DNA of 64,000 nucleotides from Paenibacillus pasadenensis (GCF_023715725.1 NZ_JAMBOT010000007.1:62001-126000), one strand, 5' to 3'; positions 8,486 to 19,167 are shown, numbered from the stretch's first letter. A program made the numbers and translations. Notes: generated by a model not told the origin, from the sequence alone.

Positions 8486-11400
8486 TTATTTATACAACCA
8501 CACCCTCATCAATGAGAGCAGCTGATCGACGTTAACCGGTTTGGCTATATAGTCGCTCGCGCCTGCCTCAATACATTTGTCCCGGTCGCCCTTCATAGCC
8601 TTGGCGGTTACGGCGATAATCGGCAGCTTGTCGAAGCGGTTGTCCGCCCGAATGTGTCTCATCGCCTCGTATCCGTCCATCTCCGGCATCATAATATCCA
8701 TCAGCACCAGATCGAGATCCGGATTTTTCTCGATCTGCTCAATTGCCTCCCGCCCGTTCTCGGCATAGATAATGTTCATCTTATACCCTTCCAGAACGTT
8801 GGACAAGGCGAATACATTGCGGATGTCGTCATCAACGATAAGCACGTTGCGGTCCTCGAAAATCGTCTCCACGCTGTGCAGCATGCGCAGCACGTTGCGT
8901 TTATCCTCCGGTAAGTCCGCCTCGACCCGATGCAGGAACAGCGTCGTCTCGTCAAGCAGCCGCTCCGGCGATTTTACGTCTTTAACGATGATCGTTTCGG
9001 CGTATTTTTTGAGCATCATTTCCTCGCGCTTATCAAGCTCGCGTCCAGTATAAATGATAATCGGCAGGTCGTGGAGCTCTTCATTGCGGCGAATCTGATC
9101 CAACAGATCAAACCCGGTAATGTCCGGGAGGCCGAGATCAAGCACCATGCAATCGTAATGATGCTCGGTCAGCTCCCGCAGCGCTTCCTTGCCGGAGGAT
9201 ACCCCGGTAATGACCAGATCGTCATGACCGATCAGCTCCTCAATCGCCAGTCTCTGCGCCTGGTCGTCCTCTACGATAAGCAGCCGTTTCAGGCTCCGCT
9301 CCAGAAACACGCCAATCTGCGTGAACAAATCGTCCAGATGGTCTTTGGACACCGGCTTTTTCAAATATGCGATTGCCCCGAGCGACAATCCCTGCTGCAC
9401 CTCATCAATGACCGAGATCAGATGAACCGGGATGTGGCGGGTGTTAGGATCGTTTTTGAGATGATGCAGCACCGACCATCCGTCCATAACGGGTAGCTGA
9501 ATATCCAGCAAAATAGCGTCAGGCGTATACGTTCTGGCGAATGAGAGCCCTTTGTCGCCCTGTCCGGCGACAATCGCCTTAAAGCCGCGTGCATGCGCAA
9601 TATCGACCAGCACTCTCGCAAACGCTTCGTCATCCTCGACGATCAGCACAACCTTGTCGCCTTCTTTGAGATCTTTAATATCGTCTTCAACCTCAAACGA
9701 CGACATGGCCGAAGGAGAGTTCGGCTTGCGGATCGCGGCCGGGACCTCAACAAGAGCTGGCTGCTGAGGCTGAACCATTGCCGCAGCAGCCTCGTTCATG
9801 CCGCTGAAGCCGGTTTGCGAATCAAATTCGGCGCTCTCCCCCTCCCCTTTGAACAGGTGGAATTCGGGAAGAGTAAATACAAACGAGCTTCCTTCACCCG
9901 GCTTGCTCGTCAGGCGCACGCTGCCCCCCAGCAAATTGGCGAGGTCGCGGCTGATTGCCAGGCCGAGCCCGGTGCCGCCGTATTTGCGGCTTGTTGTGCC
10001 ATCCACCTGTTGGAACGCTTCAAAAATAATCGACTGTTTATCCTCCGGAATGCCGATCCCCGTATCGCGAACCTCGAACGAAACCCATTCTCCTTCAGCG
10101 TTGTCAGGCATCTCTTTATCGGCAGCCTTGCGGATATTCAGAGTTATCGAGCCCTTGGTCGTGAATTTAAATGCGTTAGACAGCAAATTCCTTAAAATCT
10201 GCTTGACGCGATGGCTGTCCGTAAAAATCTCCGAAGGTACGCCTTCATCAACCTTGGTCTCAAAAACTAATCCTTTCTGAATGCTGACCGGCTGGAAGCT
10301 GCGTTGTGCATAGAGTTCAAGATCGCGAATCGGAACATGCTCGGTCACAACGTCCATTTTGCCAGCGCCGATTTTGGAAAGATCCAAAATCTCGTCGATC
10401 AGCTTCAGCAGATCCGAACCTGACGTATGAATTGTTGTAGCGAATTCAACCTGTTTCGCTGTCAGATTGCCGTCCTTATTGTCGGACAGCATTTGGGACA
10501 GAATAAGCAGGCTGTTGAGCGGCGTCCGCAGCTCATGCGACATATTGGCCAGGAATTCCGACTTGTACTTTGAAGCCAGGCCCAGCTGAACCGCTTGTTT
10601 TTCAAGCGCGTCGCGCGTTTCTTCGATTTGCTTGCTGCGTTTCTGCGTTTCCTTCATCTGAAGCTCGAGCATATGCGTTTTTTGCAGCAGCTCTTCGTTT
10701 GTCTGCTCGAGTTCCTCTTGCTGGGATTGCAGCATCTCCTCGGAGGACTTGAGCGCGCGGGTTTGCTCCTCCAGCCGCTCGTTGGAGCTGCGCAGCTCCT
10801 CCTGCTGGCTGATCAGCTCTTCGGACTGGGACTGCAGCTCCTCGCTCATCGTTTGAGATTCGCGCAGCAGCTCTTCAATGCGGATGCGTCCAAATAAGTT
10901 ATGCAGCACCATACCAGCCGATTCTCCGACCTGCTCCAGCAGCTCCACGTGAATGCCTGTGAATTTTTGCAGCGTTGCAAGCTCCAGAACGCCGATGACT
11001 TTGTTCTGGTACTGGATCGGGACGATGTACAGCTCGCGAACATGCGCTTCGCCGATTCCGGAAGAAACCCGCAGGTAATGATCCGGCACATCGGTCAGAT
11101 GAAGCGGTTTGCCGTCGGCAGCTGCCTGGCCCGCAAGACCCTCGTTCATGCGGATGACGGAACGCATGCTCGTCTCTTCCATACCAGCATAACTGCCTCT
11201 AAGGCTTAACGTCCGCCCTTCGCCCATATGATCCCGAATATAAAGAGCGGCATAAGTGGAGCCCGTCAGCGGCGCGACCAGTTCGGCCAGCTTTCCGGCC
11301 AGCTCGTCCAAGTTAGTCGTGCTCTGGGTTTCGACCGTAACATTAGCCAAATTTGTTTTGAGCCAGGTTTGCTCCTGCATGTTTTGGTTATACACTTTTT

Positions 11401-12190
11401 CGGCATGTGTTTTTTCATCGAGATCGTCGGCAAGGGCGATAAAAGCATCCGTAACTTCCTTGAACTCGCCCTCTTGGACAGGCAGATTACGTCTAGCCTC
11501 GTACGTAAGCGTACCTTGCGAAAAGCCTTCAATTATTCCCGACAGCCCGCGAAAGCCGCGATTGAGCGACCTTGTGTTCCAAACCATAATCAGCGCTCCG
11601 GCGAGCATGCCGGCAATCGTAAGAGCAACCATGATGCTTGTTGTCGCCTCATTGTCAGCCCGGGTCTGGTCGACCAGCTGAGTGAGCGCCCGTTTATGAT
11701 AAGCGGACAGCTGATCCGCTTTATTGACGACAGCTTCCTGATAAGCAAGGCCAACCGATTCGCGCAAGGCGACTGCTTCGCTCCCTTTTCCCATGCTCAC
11801 CAGACTTGTTGCCTCGTCGACGTAGCCAAAGAACAAGGTGACATCACGCTCAAGCTCGTCCATCATCTGAACCTCGGCGTCGCTGGTAGAAATCGCTCCG
11901 ATCTGAGCCATGCCGTCGAGCACGGCTTGGCGGTACTTTTCAATGCTTTCGCGATTTTTCTCCACGGTCGCGGCCGTTGGAACCGTCAGCACGTTGACCA
12001 TATATTTGGCCGCGTTGTTCGTATTGCTTCTCAGCTCCGTAGCCAAAGAAACTTTATTATAACGGCCTTCATAAATTTCGTTGAGCTGATTACTCATATT
12101 GAATAAGTTGCGCACTCCCGCAACGCTGAAAATAATAATGATAGCCAGCAGCAAGGCAAAGCCGATCTGAACTTTTGTCCGTATTTTCAT
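8486..12190 (-). CDS. Membrane hybrid histidine kinase with three receiver domains
   Basis: About 1234 residues from the ATG at 12190, which has GGTGGA seven bases ahead. Order: membrane helix (8-28), a 150-residue external helical sensor, a second membrane helix (about 185-205), HAMP, GAF (about 290-430), a long coiled coil, HisKA (FLANMSHELRTPLNSLL), ATPase (NLLSNAFKF, DTGIGIPED, GGTGLGLAI), then three receivers with acceptors in AILLDIQLPVMDG, CMVLDLGLPDITG and LVLMDIMMPEMDG. It heads the operon with cheR-like and second-kinase genes. The ligand is unknown. No DNA-binding response regulator is present, so output is probably through phosphotransfer elsewhere or post-translational. Confidence 0.9.
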   Translation of the reverse strand: MKIRTKVQIGFALLLAIIIIFSVAGVRNLFNMSNQLNEIYEGRYNKVSLATELRSNTNNAAKYMVNVLTVPTAATVEKNRESIEKYRQAVLDGMAQIGAISTSDAEVQMMDELERDVTLFFGYVDEATSLVSMGKGSEAVALRESVGLAYQEAVVNKADQLSAYHKRALTQLVDQTRADNEATTSIMVALTIAGMLAGALIMVWNTRSLNRGFRGLSGIIEGFSQGTLTYEARRNLPVQEGEFKEVTDAFIALADDLDEKTHAEKVYNQNMQEQTWLKTNLANVTVETQSTTNLDELAGKLAELVAPLTGSTYAALYIRDHMGEGRTLSLRGSYAGMEETSMRSVIRMNEGLAGQAAADGKPLHLTDVPDHYLRVSSGIGEAHVRELYIVPIQYQNKVIGVLELATLQKFTGIHVELLEQVGESAGMVLHNLFGRIRIEELLRESQTMSEELQSQSEELISQQEELRSSNERLEEQTRALKSSEEMLQSQQEELEQTNEELLQKTHMLELQMKETQKRSKQIEETRDALEKQAVQLGLASKYKSEFLANMSHELRTPLNSLLILSQMLSDNKDGNLTAKQVEFATTIHTSGSDLLKLIDEILDLSKIGAGKMDVVTEHVPIRDLELYAQRSFQPVSIQKGLVFETKVDEGVPSEIFTDSHRVKQILRNLLSNAFKFTTKGSITLNIRKAADKEMPDNAEGEWVSFEVRDTGIGIPEDKQSIIFEAFQQVDGTTSRKYGGTGLGLAISRDLANLLGGSVRLTSKPGEGSSFVFTLPEFHLFKGEGESAEFDSQTGFSGMNEAAAAMVQPQQPALVEVPAAIRKPNSPSAMSSFEVEDDIKDLKEGDKVVLIVEDDEAFARVLVDIAHARGFKAIVAGQGDKGLSFARTYTPDAILLDIQLPVMDGWSVLHHLKNDPNTRHIPVHLISVIDEVQQGLSLGAIAYLKKPVSKDHLDDLFTQIGVFLERSLKRLLIVEDDQAQRLAIEELIGHDDLVITGVSSGKEALRELTEHHYDCMVLDLGLPDITGFDLLDQIRRNEELHDLPIIIYTGRELDKREEMMLKKYAETIIVKDVKSPERLLDETTLFLHRVEADLPEDKRNVLRMLHSVETIFEDRNVLIVDDDIRNVFALSNVLEGYKMNIIYAENGREAIEQIEKNPDLDLVLMDIMMPEMDGYEAMRHIRADNRFDKLPIIAVTAKAMKGDRDKCIEAGASDYIAKPVNVDQLLSLMRVWLYK

Positions 12191-12411
12191 GGAGCTTTCC
12201 ACCAGATCCCCTCTATTTGGTATCTCTTTTATTGTACATAGTCCTGTGAGCAGAGTCATCCGATTTACCGCGTTCAAATTATGGGAAGGTTATTCTTGCA
12301 TATACGCACGAAGCGGCCGCTGCCCGAGGGACTGCGACCGTCATCATGCTATTTATCTGCCTATTAACCTTTTTAGCGTAATTTGAAACAGCTAATTTGA
12401 AAAAAGTTTAC

Positions 12412-12999
12412 TCATTCCTCGTTTGCCCAGAAAAAGTCGATTGAAATGACAAGGCCTGAGTCTCGATCCAGAAACAGCTTGGCTGCAAATCCGTTTGCAT
12501 CCACATATCCGACGCCATCCTCGGCCTTGAACATCGGTTCGCCGAACGTTTCCACCCAGCCCTCTACAGAAAAAGGCAGCTTTGCGCCGTTTAACTTGAT
12601 ATAGCCGGCTTCCGGAGACACGCTAATGTAATCGATCGTTTCTTCGATAAAGCCGATTTTCATTTCCGGGTAGCTCCATAACGTTTGCTCCTCAAAAAGC
12701 TCGTCCTTGAGCGCCGATTCCGGTATGCCAAGCTTGGTCACAACATCCTCTTTTCCGTCTGCAAGGCTGATTCCGTTCACATTGCGAAAGTGAGGAGTTG
12801 ATGTTTTTACTGCAGCTTGCTCGGTTTCCTCTTCATCTATATGGCTTTTAAGTGGAGGCGCAGATTTGGTATTCGCTTCGATCAAGACATGGCTTTCGGC
12901 AGCAAGCGACGGCGCATACGCCGGACGCAGCAGCACCCCAATCATTGCCGTCACCATCAGCAGGCAAGCGGCGGCAGCGAGTCCTATCATCCTTTTCAT
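12412..12999 (-). CDS. Exported hypothetical protein
   Basis: 195 residues. Residues 1-28 form a signal peptide or anchor (MIGLAAAACLLMVTAMIGVLL). After a charged linker the chain has two similar halves: HFRNVNGISLADGKEDVVTKLG and KLPFSVEGWVETFGEP. The 'short strand, then helix with xxVxxxLGxP' pattern resembles SmpA/BamE-like folds, but this is only a resemblance. A strong AAAGGAGGAAGG ribosome site supports the ATG. No operon partner. Confidence 0.5.
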   Translation of the reverse strand: MKRMIGLAAAACLLMVTAMIGVLLRPAYAPSLAAESHVLIEANTKSAPPLKSHIDEEETEQAAVKTSTPHFRNVNGISLADGKEDVVTKLGIPESALKDELFEEQTLWSYPEMKIGFIEETIDYISVSPEAGYIKLNGAKLPFSVEGWVETFGEPMFKAEDGVGYVDANGFAAKLFLDRDSGLVISIDFFWANEE

Positions 13000-13067
13000 G
13001 CGCCTTCCTCCTTTGATCTAGTGGTCATGCTATTTCTTCCATTACCACTTTCTTCTGCGCATAAAAC

Positions 13068-13090
13068 AAAAAAAGCGCATATTGCGCTTA
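13068..13090 (-). terminator. Intrinsic terminator overlapping a stop codon
   Basis: Arms AAGCGCA and TGCGCTT around TAT with a run of seven T on the minus strand. The TAA stop of the COG0523 gene (13088-13090) overlaps one arm. Confidence 0.8.
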
Positions 13091-14140
13091 ATTGTGTCGG
13101 CCGCTAAATCCGTCCAGTCGGGATAACGCTTCAAGCAGTTCATTTCGCGAAAAATGCTCGCCGATAAATACAAGCACATCCGGCTGGCTGTATTCCGGAG
13201 GAAGCGGCATAAAATCGGCTTCCTTAAACGCATATTGCAGCTGGTAACGGCTCGGCGTGTCGGAGAACGTAACGATTCCCTTGACGCGATAAACCGTATC
13301 AGGCAAGGAATTCAACATCGATTCAAATGCGCCGCTGTCAAACGGAGTCTCCGGGTAAAATGAAACCGCCATGAGATGCTCATGCGACTGGGCTCCATGG
13401 TCATGCTCATGATTTTCACAGGTATGATTATGCTCCGATTCGCATCCACAGCTTGCACTTCCAAAAGCGCCTTCACTGTTCCGGACTTCCGCCGGAGTTA
13501 CGGCCTGGCCAGAGCCATCAAGCAAACCGCCAAGCCAGTCCAAATCTACTTTGGAGTGTTCCGTACAGACCAGCTCTGCATGGGGATTAAGCTCCCGCAG
13601 CTGCTGCTGCAGCTCCACCAGTTCCTCGGGATAAAGCCGGTCGCATTTGTTTAGCACAAGCCGGGTCGCGCAGCGAACGCCGTCCAGCAGAAGGCGGTAT
13701 GTGCGGCGGCTTCCTTTGCGGAGCTGCAGCAATCCAGCCCCGTCAACGACGGTAACAGCAGCCGCTAGATGAACGGATGAGGACATGGAAGCCTCCATTA
13801 CTCCTTCCATCAGCTCCAGCGGATTGGCCGCTCCAGTCGCTTCCACCAGAATGACATCCGGACGCTGTTGTGTAAGAAGCATCAGCTCACCCGCCAGATC
13901 CGCTTTCATCGTACAGCAGATGCATCCGCTCAGCAGCTCCTTGACCGGCACGTCCACGCCTGCAGGAAGCTCCACCAGTCCGGCATCGCCGAGTTCGTTC
14001 ATGATGACAGCCGGTTTCATTCCGCGTTCTTGATAATAAGCCAGCAGCCTGGCAAGCAGCGTCGTTTTGCCGCTGCCCAAAAAACCACCTAATATAATAA
14101 CAGGCATGGATGCGCCTGTCTTAGCGTATGTATAGGACAT
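13088..14140 (-). CDS. COG0523/CobW-family metal-chaperone GTPase
   Basis: 350 residues. P-loop GGFLGSGKTTLLARLL (about 18-33), the family metal-binding motif GCICCTMK (about 71-78), Walker B-type LVEATGAANP and NKCD. A His-rich stretch with CGCESEHNHTCENHEHDHG (about 232-250) precedes the CobW C-terminal domain. Established: COG0523 GTPases insert or traffic metals, and ones with His-rich loops are often used in zinc limitation. No nitrile hydratase or cobalamin gene is adjacent, so zinc is the likely metal (inference). Ribosome site GCAGGAGG. The long leader upstream is described separately. Confidence 0.88.
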   Translation of the reverse strand: MSYTYAKTGASMPVIILGGFLGSGKTTLLARLLAYYQERGMKPAVIMNELGDAGLVELPAGVDVPVKELLSGCICCTMKADLAGELMLLTQQRPDVILVEATGAANPLELMEGVMEASMSSSVHLAAAVTVVDGAGLLQLRKGSRRTYRLLLDGVRCATRLVLNKCDRLYPEELVELQQQLRELNPHAELVCTEHSKVDLDWLGGLLDGSGQAVTPAEVRNSEGAFGSASCGCESEHNHTCENHEHDHGAQSHEHLMAVSFYPETPFDSGAFESMLNSLPDTVYRVKGIVTFSDTPSRYQLQYAFKEADFMPLPPEYSQPDVLVFIGEHFSRNELLEALSRLDGFSGRHN

Positions 14141-14260
14141 TTGGTTGCCTCCTGCGTTTGATGCTTTTCTTCTCCTGATGCATCGTCAAGTATACTCTTA
14201 AGCAGTGTCATCGTATACGGGGAATAAATCTTTTAAAAATTAATGAACAAAAAAGGGAAA

Positions 14261-14314
14261 CTAATGCTCAGTAGGGAAATATTCATCATGAGGGAGGGGA
14301 CAAACGAAATTCAA
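14261..14314 (-). CDS. Possible 17-codon leader ORF ahead of the COG0523 gene
   Basis: A TTG at 14314 is preceded, nine bases away, by AAGGAGGTG, a near-perfect ribosome site with no other gene to serve. The frame gives MNFVCPLPHDEYFPTEH and stops. It lies 120 bases ahead of the metal-chaperone gene on the same strand. It may be a leader peptide; the Cys and two His are suggestive only. It may equally be a decayed gene start. Confidence 0.25.
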   Translation of the reverse strand: MNFVCPLPHDEYFPTEH

Positions 14315-14359
14315 ATAATAATTCACCTCCTTAACTAGTTATGAAAGGGGCGTTATGGG

Positions 14360-14525
14360 ATGGAACGACTCGAAATTGCGATGGGCAGCCTCGCTGGCAT
14401 GTTGAATCCTGCCAAGGCAAGCCCGCGCGGACAACCTAAGTTCCCCGGCAGGTCAGCCGGTACCCGGAGCATGGAGCGTACACGGAGGAGCCAGGGTGAG
14501 AGCATGGCTTGGCTGCCTATTCCGA
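14360..14525. other. Intergenic region with nested inverted repeats
   Basis: GC-rich stretch in an otherwise AT-rich gap of 449 bases. Outer arms GGGCAGCC (near 14383) and GGCTGCCT (near 14513); inside these CCTGCC and GGCAGG, plus CTGGCATG/CATGGC. The pairings nest, as in a rod-like structured RNA. On the plus strand it contains a 56-codon ORF (14360-14530, basic, start MERLEIAMGS) with a weak ribosome site. On the minus strand it would form the 5' leader of the COG0523 gene. It fits no riboswitch class that I know. Confidence 0.3.
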
Positions 14526-14531
14526 CATGAC

Positions 14532-14564
14532 AAAAAACCGGAGACATCCTTTTGGACGCTCCGG
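14532..14564 (-). terminator. Intrinsic terminator of the stress protein gene
   Basis: Arms CCGGAG and CTCCGG, extended with GTCC/GGAT, followed on the minus strand by six T. Confidence 0.75.
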
Positions 14565-14589
14565 CTATTGTATAAGTTATGAATAAAAA

Positions 14590-14916
14590 TCAGTGAGTGC
14601 GGGCGATGATCAGAATTTTCCCCTGATCGAGAACTTCCTCGTAGCGCTCCGCTTCCAGATCCGTCAAGCCGACCGATTCCAGCTTAGAGCGCAGTGCATC
14701 ACCTCTCGAGCGGAACATGTTGGCCATGGAATCAAACATCCCTTCTTCGGACATACCGATCTTATTCGCGTCCGAATTCTCTACGAGCCTGTCGGTTTGA
14801 TCCCGATCATGCGCCAGCACGTAGATCTCATCTCTGTTATACCCGCGCCGATTGAGTTCCCTGACTGCGGACATAGCGTCCGTACCGTTTTCCACGACTT
14901 GAATGCTTGGCTTCAT
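14590..14916 (-). CDS. General stress protein 17M-like (YflT family)
   Basis: 108 residues. It begins KPSIQVVENGTDAMSAVREL, the pattern of the general stress protein 17M N-terminal domain, with RGYNRDEIYVLAHD and a C-terminal EVLDQGKILIIAR. Cytosolic alpha/beta protein, no membrane segment. In Bacillus this family belongs to the SigB stress regulon; I see no clear SigB promoter in front of it here. The ATG has TAGGAGGG. Single-gene unit with its own terminator. Confidence 0.75.
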   Translation of the reverse strand: MKPSIQVVENGTDAMSAVRELNRRGYNRDEIYVLAHDRDQTDRLVENSDANKIGMSEEGMFDSMANMFRSRGDALRSKLESVGLTDLEAERYEEVLDQGKILIIARTH

Positions 14917-15217
14917 CGAAAATCCCTCCTATGGTGTTCGGTAGATATGGTGCCCATGTCAAGCGAATGCCTTGTGCATTCGTGTCGAGATCCGCTGCTG
15001 TGCGGTTCCCGTCTTGCATACTATAACTCTACCCCTGACTTCCGGCTGATGAAACAAGCCATCCTGCTTCGCGGCATCTAAATCCTATTTGACACCCTTG
15101 ATTTTGCTCTGCAGGTGAGCCTGCACTTTTTCAACCTCGGTTTCAAAAGCTATTAAACACGTTTAGATTATACCTAGACAAGATATTCCGAGCGAAAAAA
15201 TGGAGGGTGTTCTCATA

Positions 15218-16390
15218 ATGATTCATTCCAACAGCTGTATGGCCATGCTTCTTGCAGGAGGAGAAGGGAAACGCCTCGCCCCCCTGACCAATAGACTCGC
15301 TAAACCTGCGGTTCATTTTGGGGGCCGTTATAGAATTATCGATTTTCCGCTGAGCAACTGCGTGAATTCAGGGATTACTAAAATCGGCGTTTTAAGCCAA
15401 TATATGAAAAATTCCATCACCCAGCATATCGGCGACGGCCGCGCATGGGATAATGCCGAGATTGCGCTGCTCTCTTCTTCCGACGAGAAGAACGGGTATG
15501 TAGGCACGGCGGATGCAATTTATCAACATATCGATTTCATTGAAGAACAAAATCCGGAGCATGTGCTGATCGTGTCAGGCGATCACATTTATCAAATGGA
15601 TTACACGGAAATGCTCACCTTCCATAAACAACGCGGCGCTGCTGCAACGATTGCCGTAAAGGAAGTGCCATGGGCGGAAGCTTCCCGCTTCGGCATCATG
15701 AACACCGACGAGCGGTTCCAAGTAACCGAGTTTGTTGAAAAGCCTGCCGAGCCAAAAAGCAATCTCGCCTCGATGGGCGTCTACATTTTCCGCTGGGCGG
15801 ACCTTAAGGCCGCTCTGGAAAATGACGCTCGGCAGCCGCAATCCTCACGCGATTTCGGCAAAGATATCATTCCGCAGCTGCTTCGCGAGGAGCGCAGCGT
15901 AGCGGCGTTTCCATTCCAGGGCTACTGGAAGGACGTCGGCACTCCGGATAGCCTTTGGGAGGCCCATATGGACCTTCTGAACGGAGTTATCGACTTGAAC
16001 CGTCCGGAATGGCCTATGTTCACCCCTTCTCTTTCGATGAGCCCAGCCATTTATATAGAAGGCCGCGGAGAGGTGAGCAACTCCATCGTGCAGCGCGGCT
16101 GCCGCATTCAAGGCGTTGTGGACGGCTCGATTCTGTTCCATAGCGTGCAAATCGGCGAAGGCAGTACGATTACGGACAGCATCATTATGCCAGGCGCCCG
16201 AATCGGACAGAACGTCCATGTGCACCGCGCCATAATCGGCGAGGGCAGCTACATCGCGGACGGCTCCACGATCGAAGGCAACGGCGAAACGCTCACCGTG
16301 CTCGGTGCCGGAGAGTTCCGCTACAGCCGATCCCCGCTTCGCCGTATTCGTCCGGCCTCGGCGCTGGAAGAGGTTCGCACAGGGTCTTAA
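15218..16390 (+). CDS. glgC: Glucose-1-phosphate adenylyltransferase
   Basis: About 390 residues from the ATG at 15218 (GGAGGG ten bases ahead; an earlier ATG at 15200 overlaps that ribosome site). Makes ADP-glucose for glycogen. The nucleotidyltransferase signature LLAGGEGKRLAPLTNRLAKP and the substrate loop FGGRYRIIDFPLSNC are intact, as are GTADAIYQ and SGDHIYQMDY. The C-terminal quarter is a left-handed beta helix (IQGVVDGSILFHSVQIGEGS). In Bacillus glgC is followed by glgD, glgA and glgP; here it stands alone before a strong terminator, so the other glycogen genes must lie elsewhere. Confidence 0.93.
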   Translation: MIHSNSCMAMLLAGGEGKRLAPLTNRLAKPAVHFGGRYRIIDFPLSNCVNSGITKIGVLSQYMKNSITQHIGDGRAWDNAEIALLSSSDEKNGYVGTADAIYQHIDFIEEQNPEHVLIVSGDHIYQMDYTEMLTFHKQRGAAATIAVKEVPWAEASRFGIMNTDERFQVTEFVEKPAEPKSNLASMGVYIFRWADLKAALENDARQPQSSRDFGKDIIPQLLREERSVAAFPFQGYWKDVGTPDSLWEAHMDLLNGVIDLNRPEWPMFTPSLSMSPAIYIEGRGEVSNSIVQRGCRIQGVVDGSILFHSVQIGEGSTITDSIIMPGARIGQNVHVHRAIIGEGSYIADGSTIEGNGETLTVLGAGEFRYSRSPLRRIRPASALEEVRTGS

Positions 16391-16432
16391 AAACTGTAGC
16401 GCTGCTCCAGCTGTTATAGAATGATTTCAAAT

Positions 16433-16468
16433 GCCTGGCTTCCTAGTTAAGGAAGCCGGGCTTTTTTT
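16433..16468 (+). terminator. Intrinsic terminator of glgC
   Basis: Twelve-base stem, arms GCCTGGCTTCCT and AGGAAGCCGGGC, four-base loop, then seven T. Confidence 0.92.
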
Positions 16469-16503
16469 GCTCGGGTACCACCTTCCGTTATCAGGCAGTT
16501 CAA

Positions 16504-16532
16504 CAAAAAACCGCCGAACCATAGGGTCGGCG
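16504..16532 (-). terminator. Intrinsic terminator
   Basis: Arms CCGCCGA and TCGGCGG with a T run on the minus strand, directly after the stop at 16541. Confidence 0.85.
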
Positions 16533-16540
16533 GCCGTGAA

Positions 16541-16975
16541 TCATACAGGCGAATCGGACATAAGAATCCCATCAAAGTTTTCCGGACCAACGCGAACCGT
16601 TCCAAGCAAGTTAGACGAAACAAATGCCGTGTAAACAATTTCAGACCCGACAACTGGCGGATTGAAATCAGCTGCGGAAAACGAAACAATTTGCGGTGCC
16701 AAAACACTTAAATCAAAGGTGGAAGTGGCAGAGTAAACAACTGGGTCAGTCGGCGAAGTGCCACGAACAACTGTGACTGTGATTCCAAGCAATGCCAAAG
16801 GAAGCTGCAAAGCGATTGTCCCCGTAAGAATGACACGCGGATTGGCTCCAATACCTTCTGTACTTAAACCAATTTGGCCAAACAGCTGCGGCGTATTAAT
16901 AACTAGAATTGGAATTGCGATGGAGTTGGCAAAGCTGGCGTTTTGAGAGGTTCTACCGTCTACGAATTTGTTCAT
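16541..16975 (-). CDS. Hypothetical beta-rich protein
   Basis: About 144 residues from the ATG at 16975, which has AAGGAGGTGAG in front. No signal peptide or charged stretches; many Val, Ile, Thr and Ser in alternating patterns (LPLALLGITVTVVRGTS, DPVVYSATSTFDLSVLAPQIV) that suggest a beta sandwich. Such small jelly-roll proteins are common on spore surfaces of this group, but nothing in the sequence proves this. Single-gene unit with own terminator. No recognised family. Confidence 0.6.
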   Translation of the reverse strand: MNKFVDGRTSQNASFANSIAIPILVINTPQLFGQIGLSTEGIGANPRVILTGTIALQLPLALLGITVTVVRGTSPTDPVVYSATSTFDLSVLAPQIVSFSAADFNPPVVGSEIVYTAFVSSNLLGTVRVGPENFDGILMSDSPV

Positions 16976-17094
16976 TAGTCTCACCTCCTTATCTCTTGAT
17001 GATCTATTCTATGATCTATTTTTGGAAATGATTGGACGGTTTCAATGGGAGGTTCACATATTCTATCATTCGACCCCTCTTTGCGAGAAAATAA

Positions 17095-17121
17095 AAGAGC
17101 CACCGTATAACGGTGGCTCTT
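17095..17121 (-). terminator. groEL terminator, distal
   Basis: Arms AAGAGCCACCG and CGGTGGCTCTT, loop TATAA, then TTTTATTTT on the minus strand. Second of two terminators in series. Confidence 0.85.
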
Positions 17122-17127
17122 AAACAA

Positions 17128-17153
17128 AAACGGGACCCCGAAAGGTCCCGTTT
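17128..17153 (-). terminator. groEL terminator, proximal
   Basis: Arms AACGGGACC and GGTCCCGTT followed by TTTTTG on the minus strand. It lies about 20 bases after the groEL stop. Confidence 0.88.
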
Positions 17154-17175
17154 TCTTATCTATTGGGCAAGATGA

Positions 17176-18807
<1,632 letters not shown>

Positions 18808-18885
18808 TCATTACCTCCCAATAAAATAGTCGTTGCACTAAGTATTAAATCAAGATGTATAAGCGCCGGAACTAAGCTGAACAGC

Positions 18886-19167
18886 TTAGCCGAAAATCGC
18901 GTGAATGTCGCTTTCTTTCATAATCAAGTACTCTTTGCCTTCATACTTGATCTCGGTTCCTGCATACTTGGAGAAGAGAACACGGTCGCCGACTTTAACT
19001 TCCAGCTCGACGCGAACGCCGTCCTTCAACGCTCCGCTGCCTACCGCTACTACTTTACCTTCCTGCGGTTTTTCTTTTGCCGTATCCGGCAGAACGATAC
19101 CGCTGGCGGTTGTTTCTTCTTTCGCGATCGGCTCGATCAATACGCGTTCACCCAAAGGTCTGATCAT
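18886..19167 (-). CDS. groES: Co-chaperonin GroES
   Basis: 93 residues from the ATG at 19167 (AGGAGG nine bases ahead); a longer reading to 19209 would run into the leader. Forms the heptameric lid of GroEL. Conserved start [13 protein letters not shown], mobile loop [19 protein letters not shown] and the [17 protein letters not shown] end strand. First gene of the groESL operon, directly behind the CIRCE element. Confidence 0.97.
   Translation of the reverse strand: MIRPLGERVLIEPIAKEETTASGIVLPDTAKEKPQEGKVVAVGSGALKDGVRVELEVKVGDRVLFSKYAGTEIKYEGKEYLIMKESDIHAIFG

Noticed and set aside
14360-14525. Known riboswitch (cobalamin, c-di-AMP, SAM, TPP) or 6S/RNase P RNA
   Set aside because: None of the conserved core sequences of these classes could be found on either strand; kept only as a structured region.
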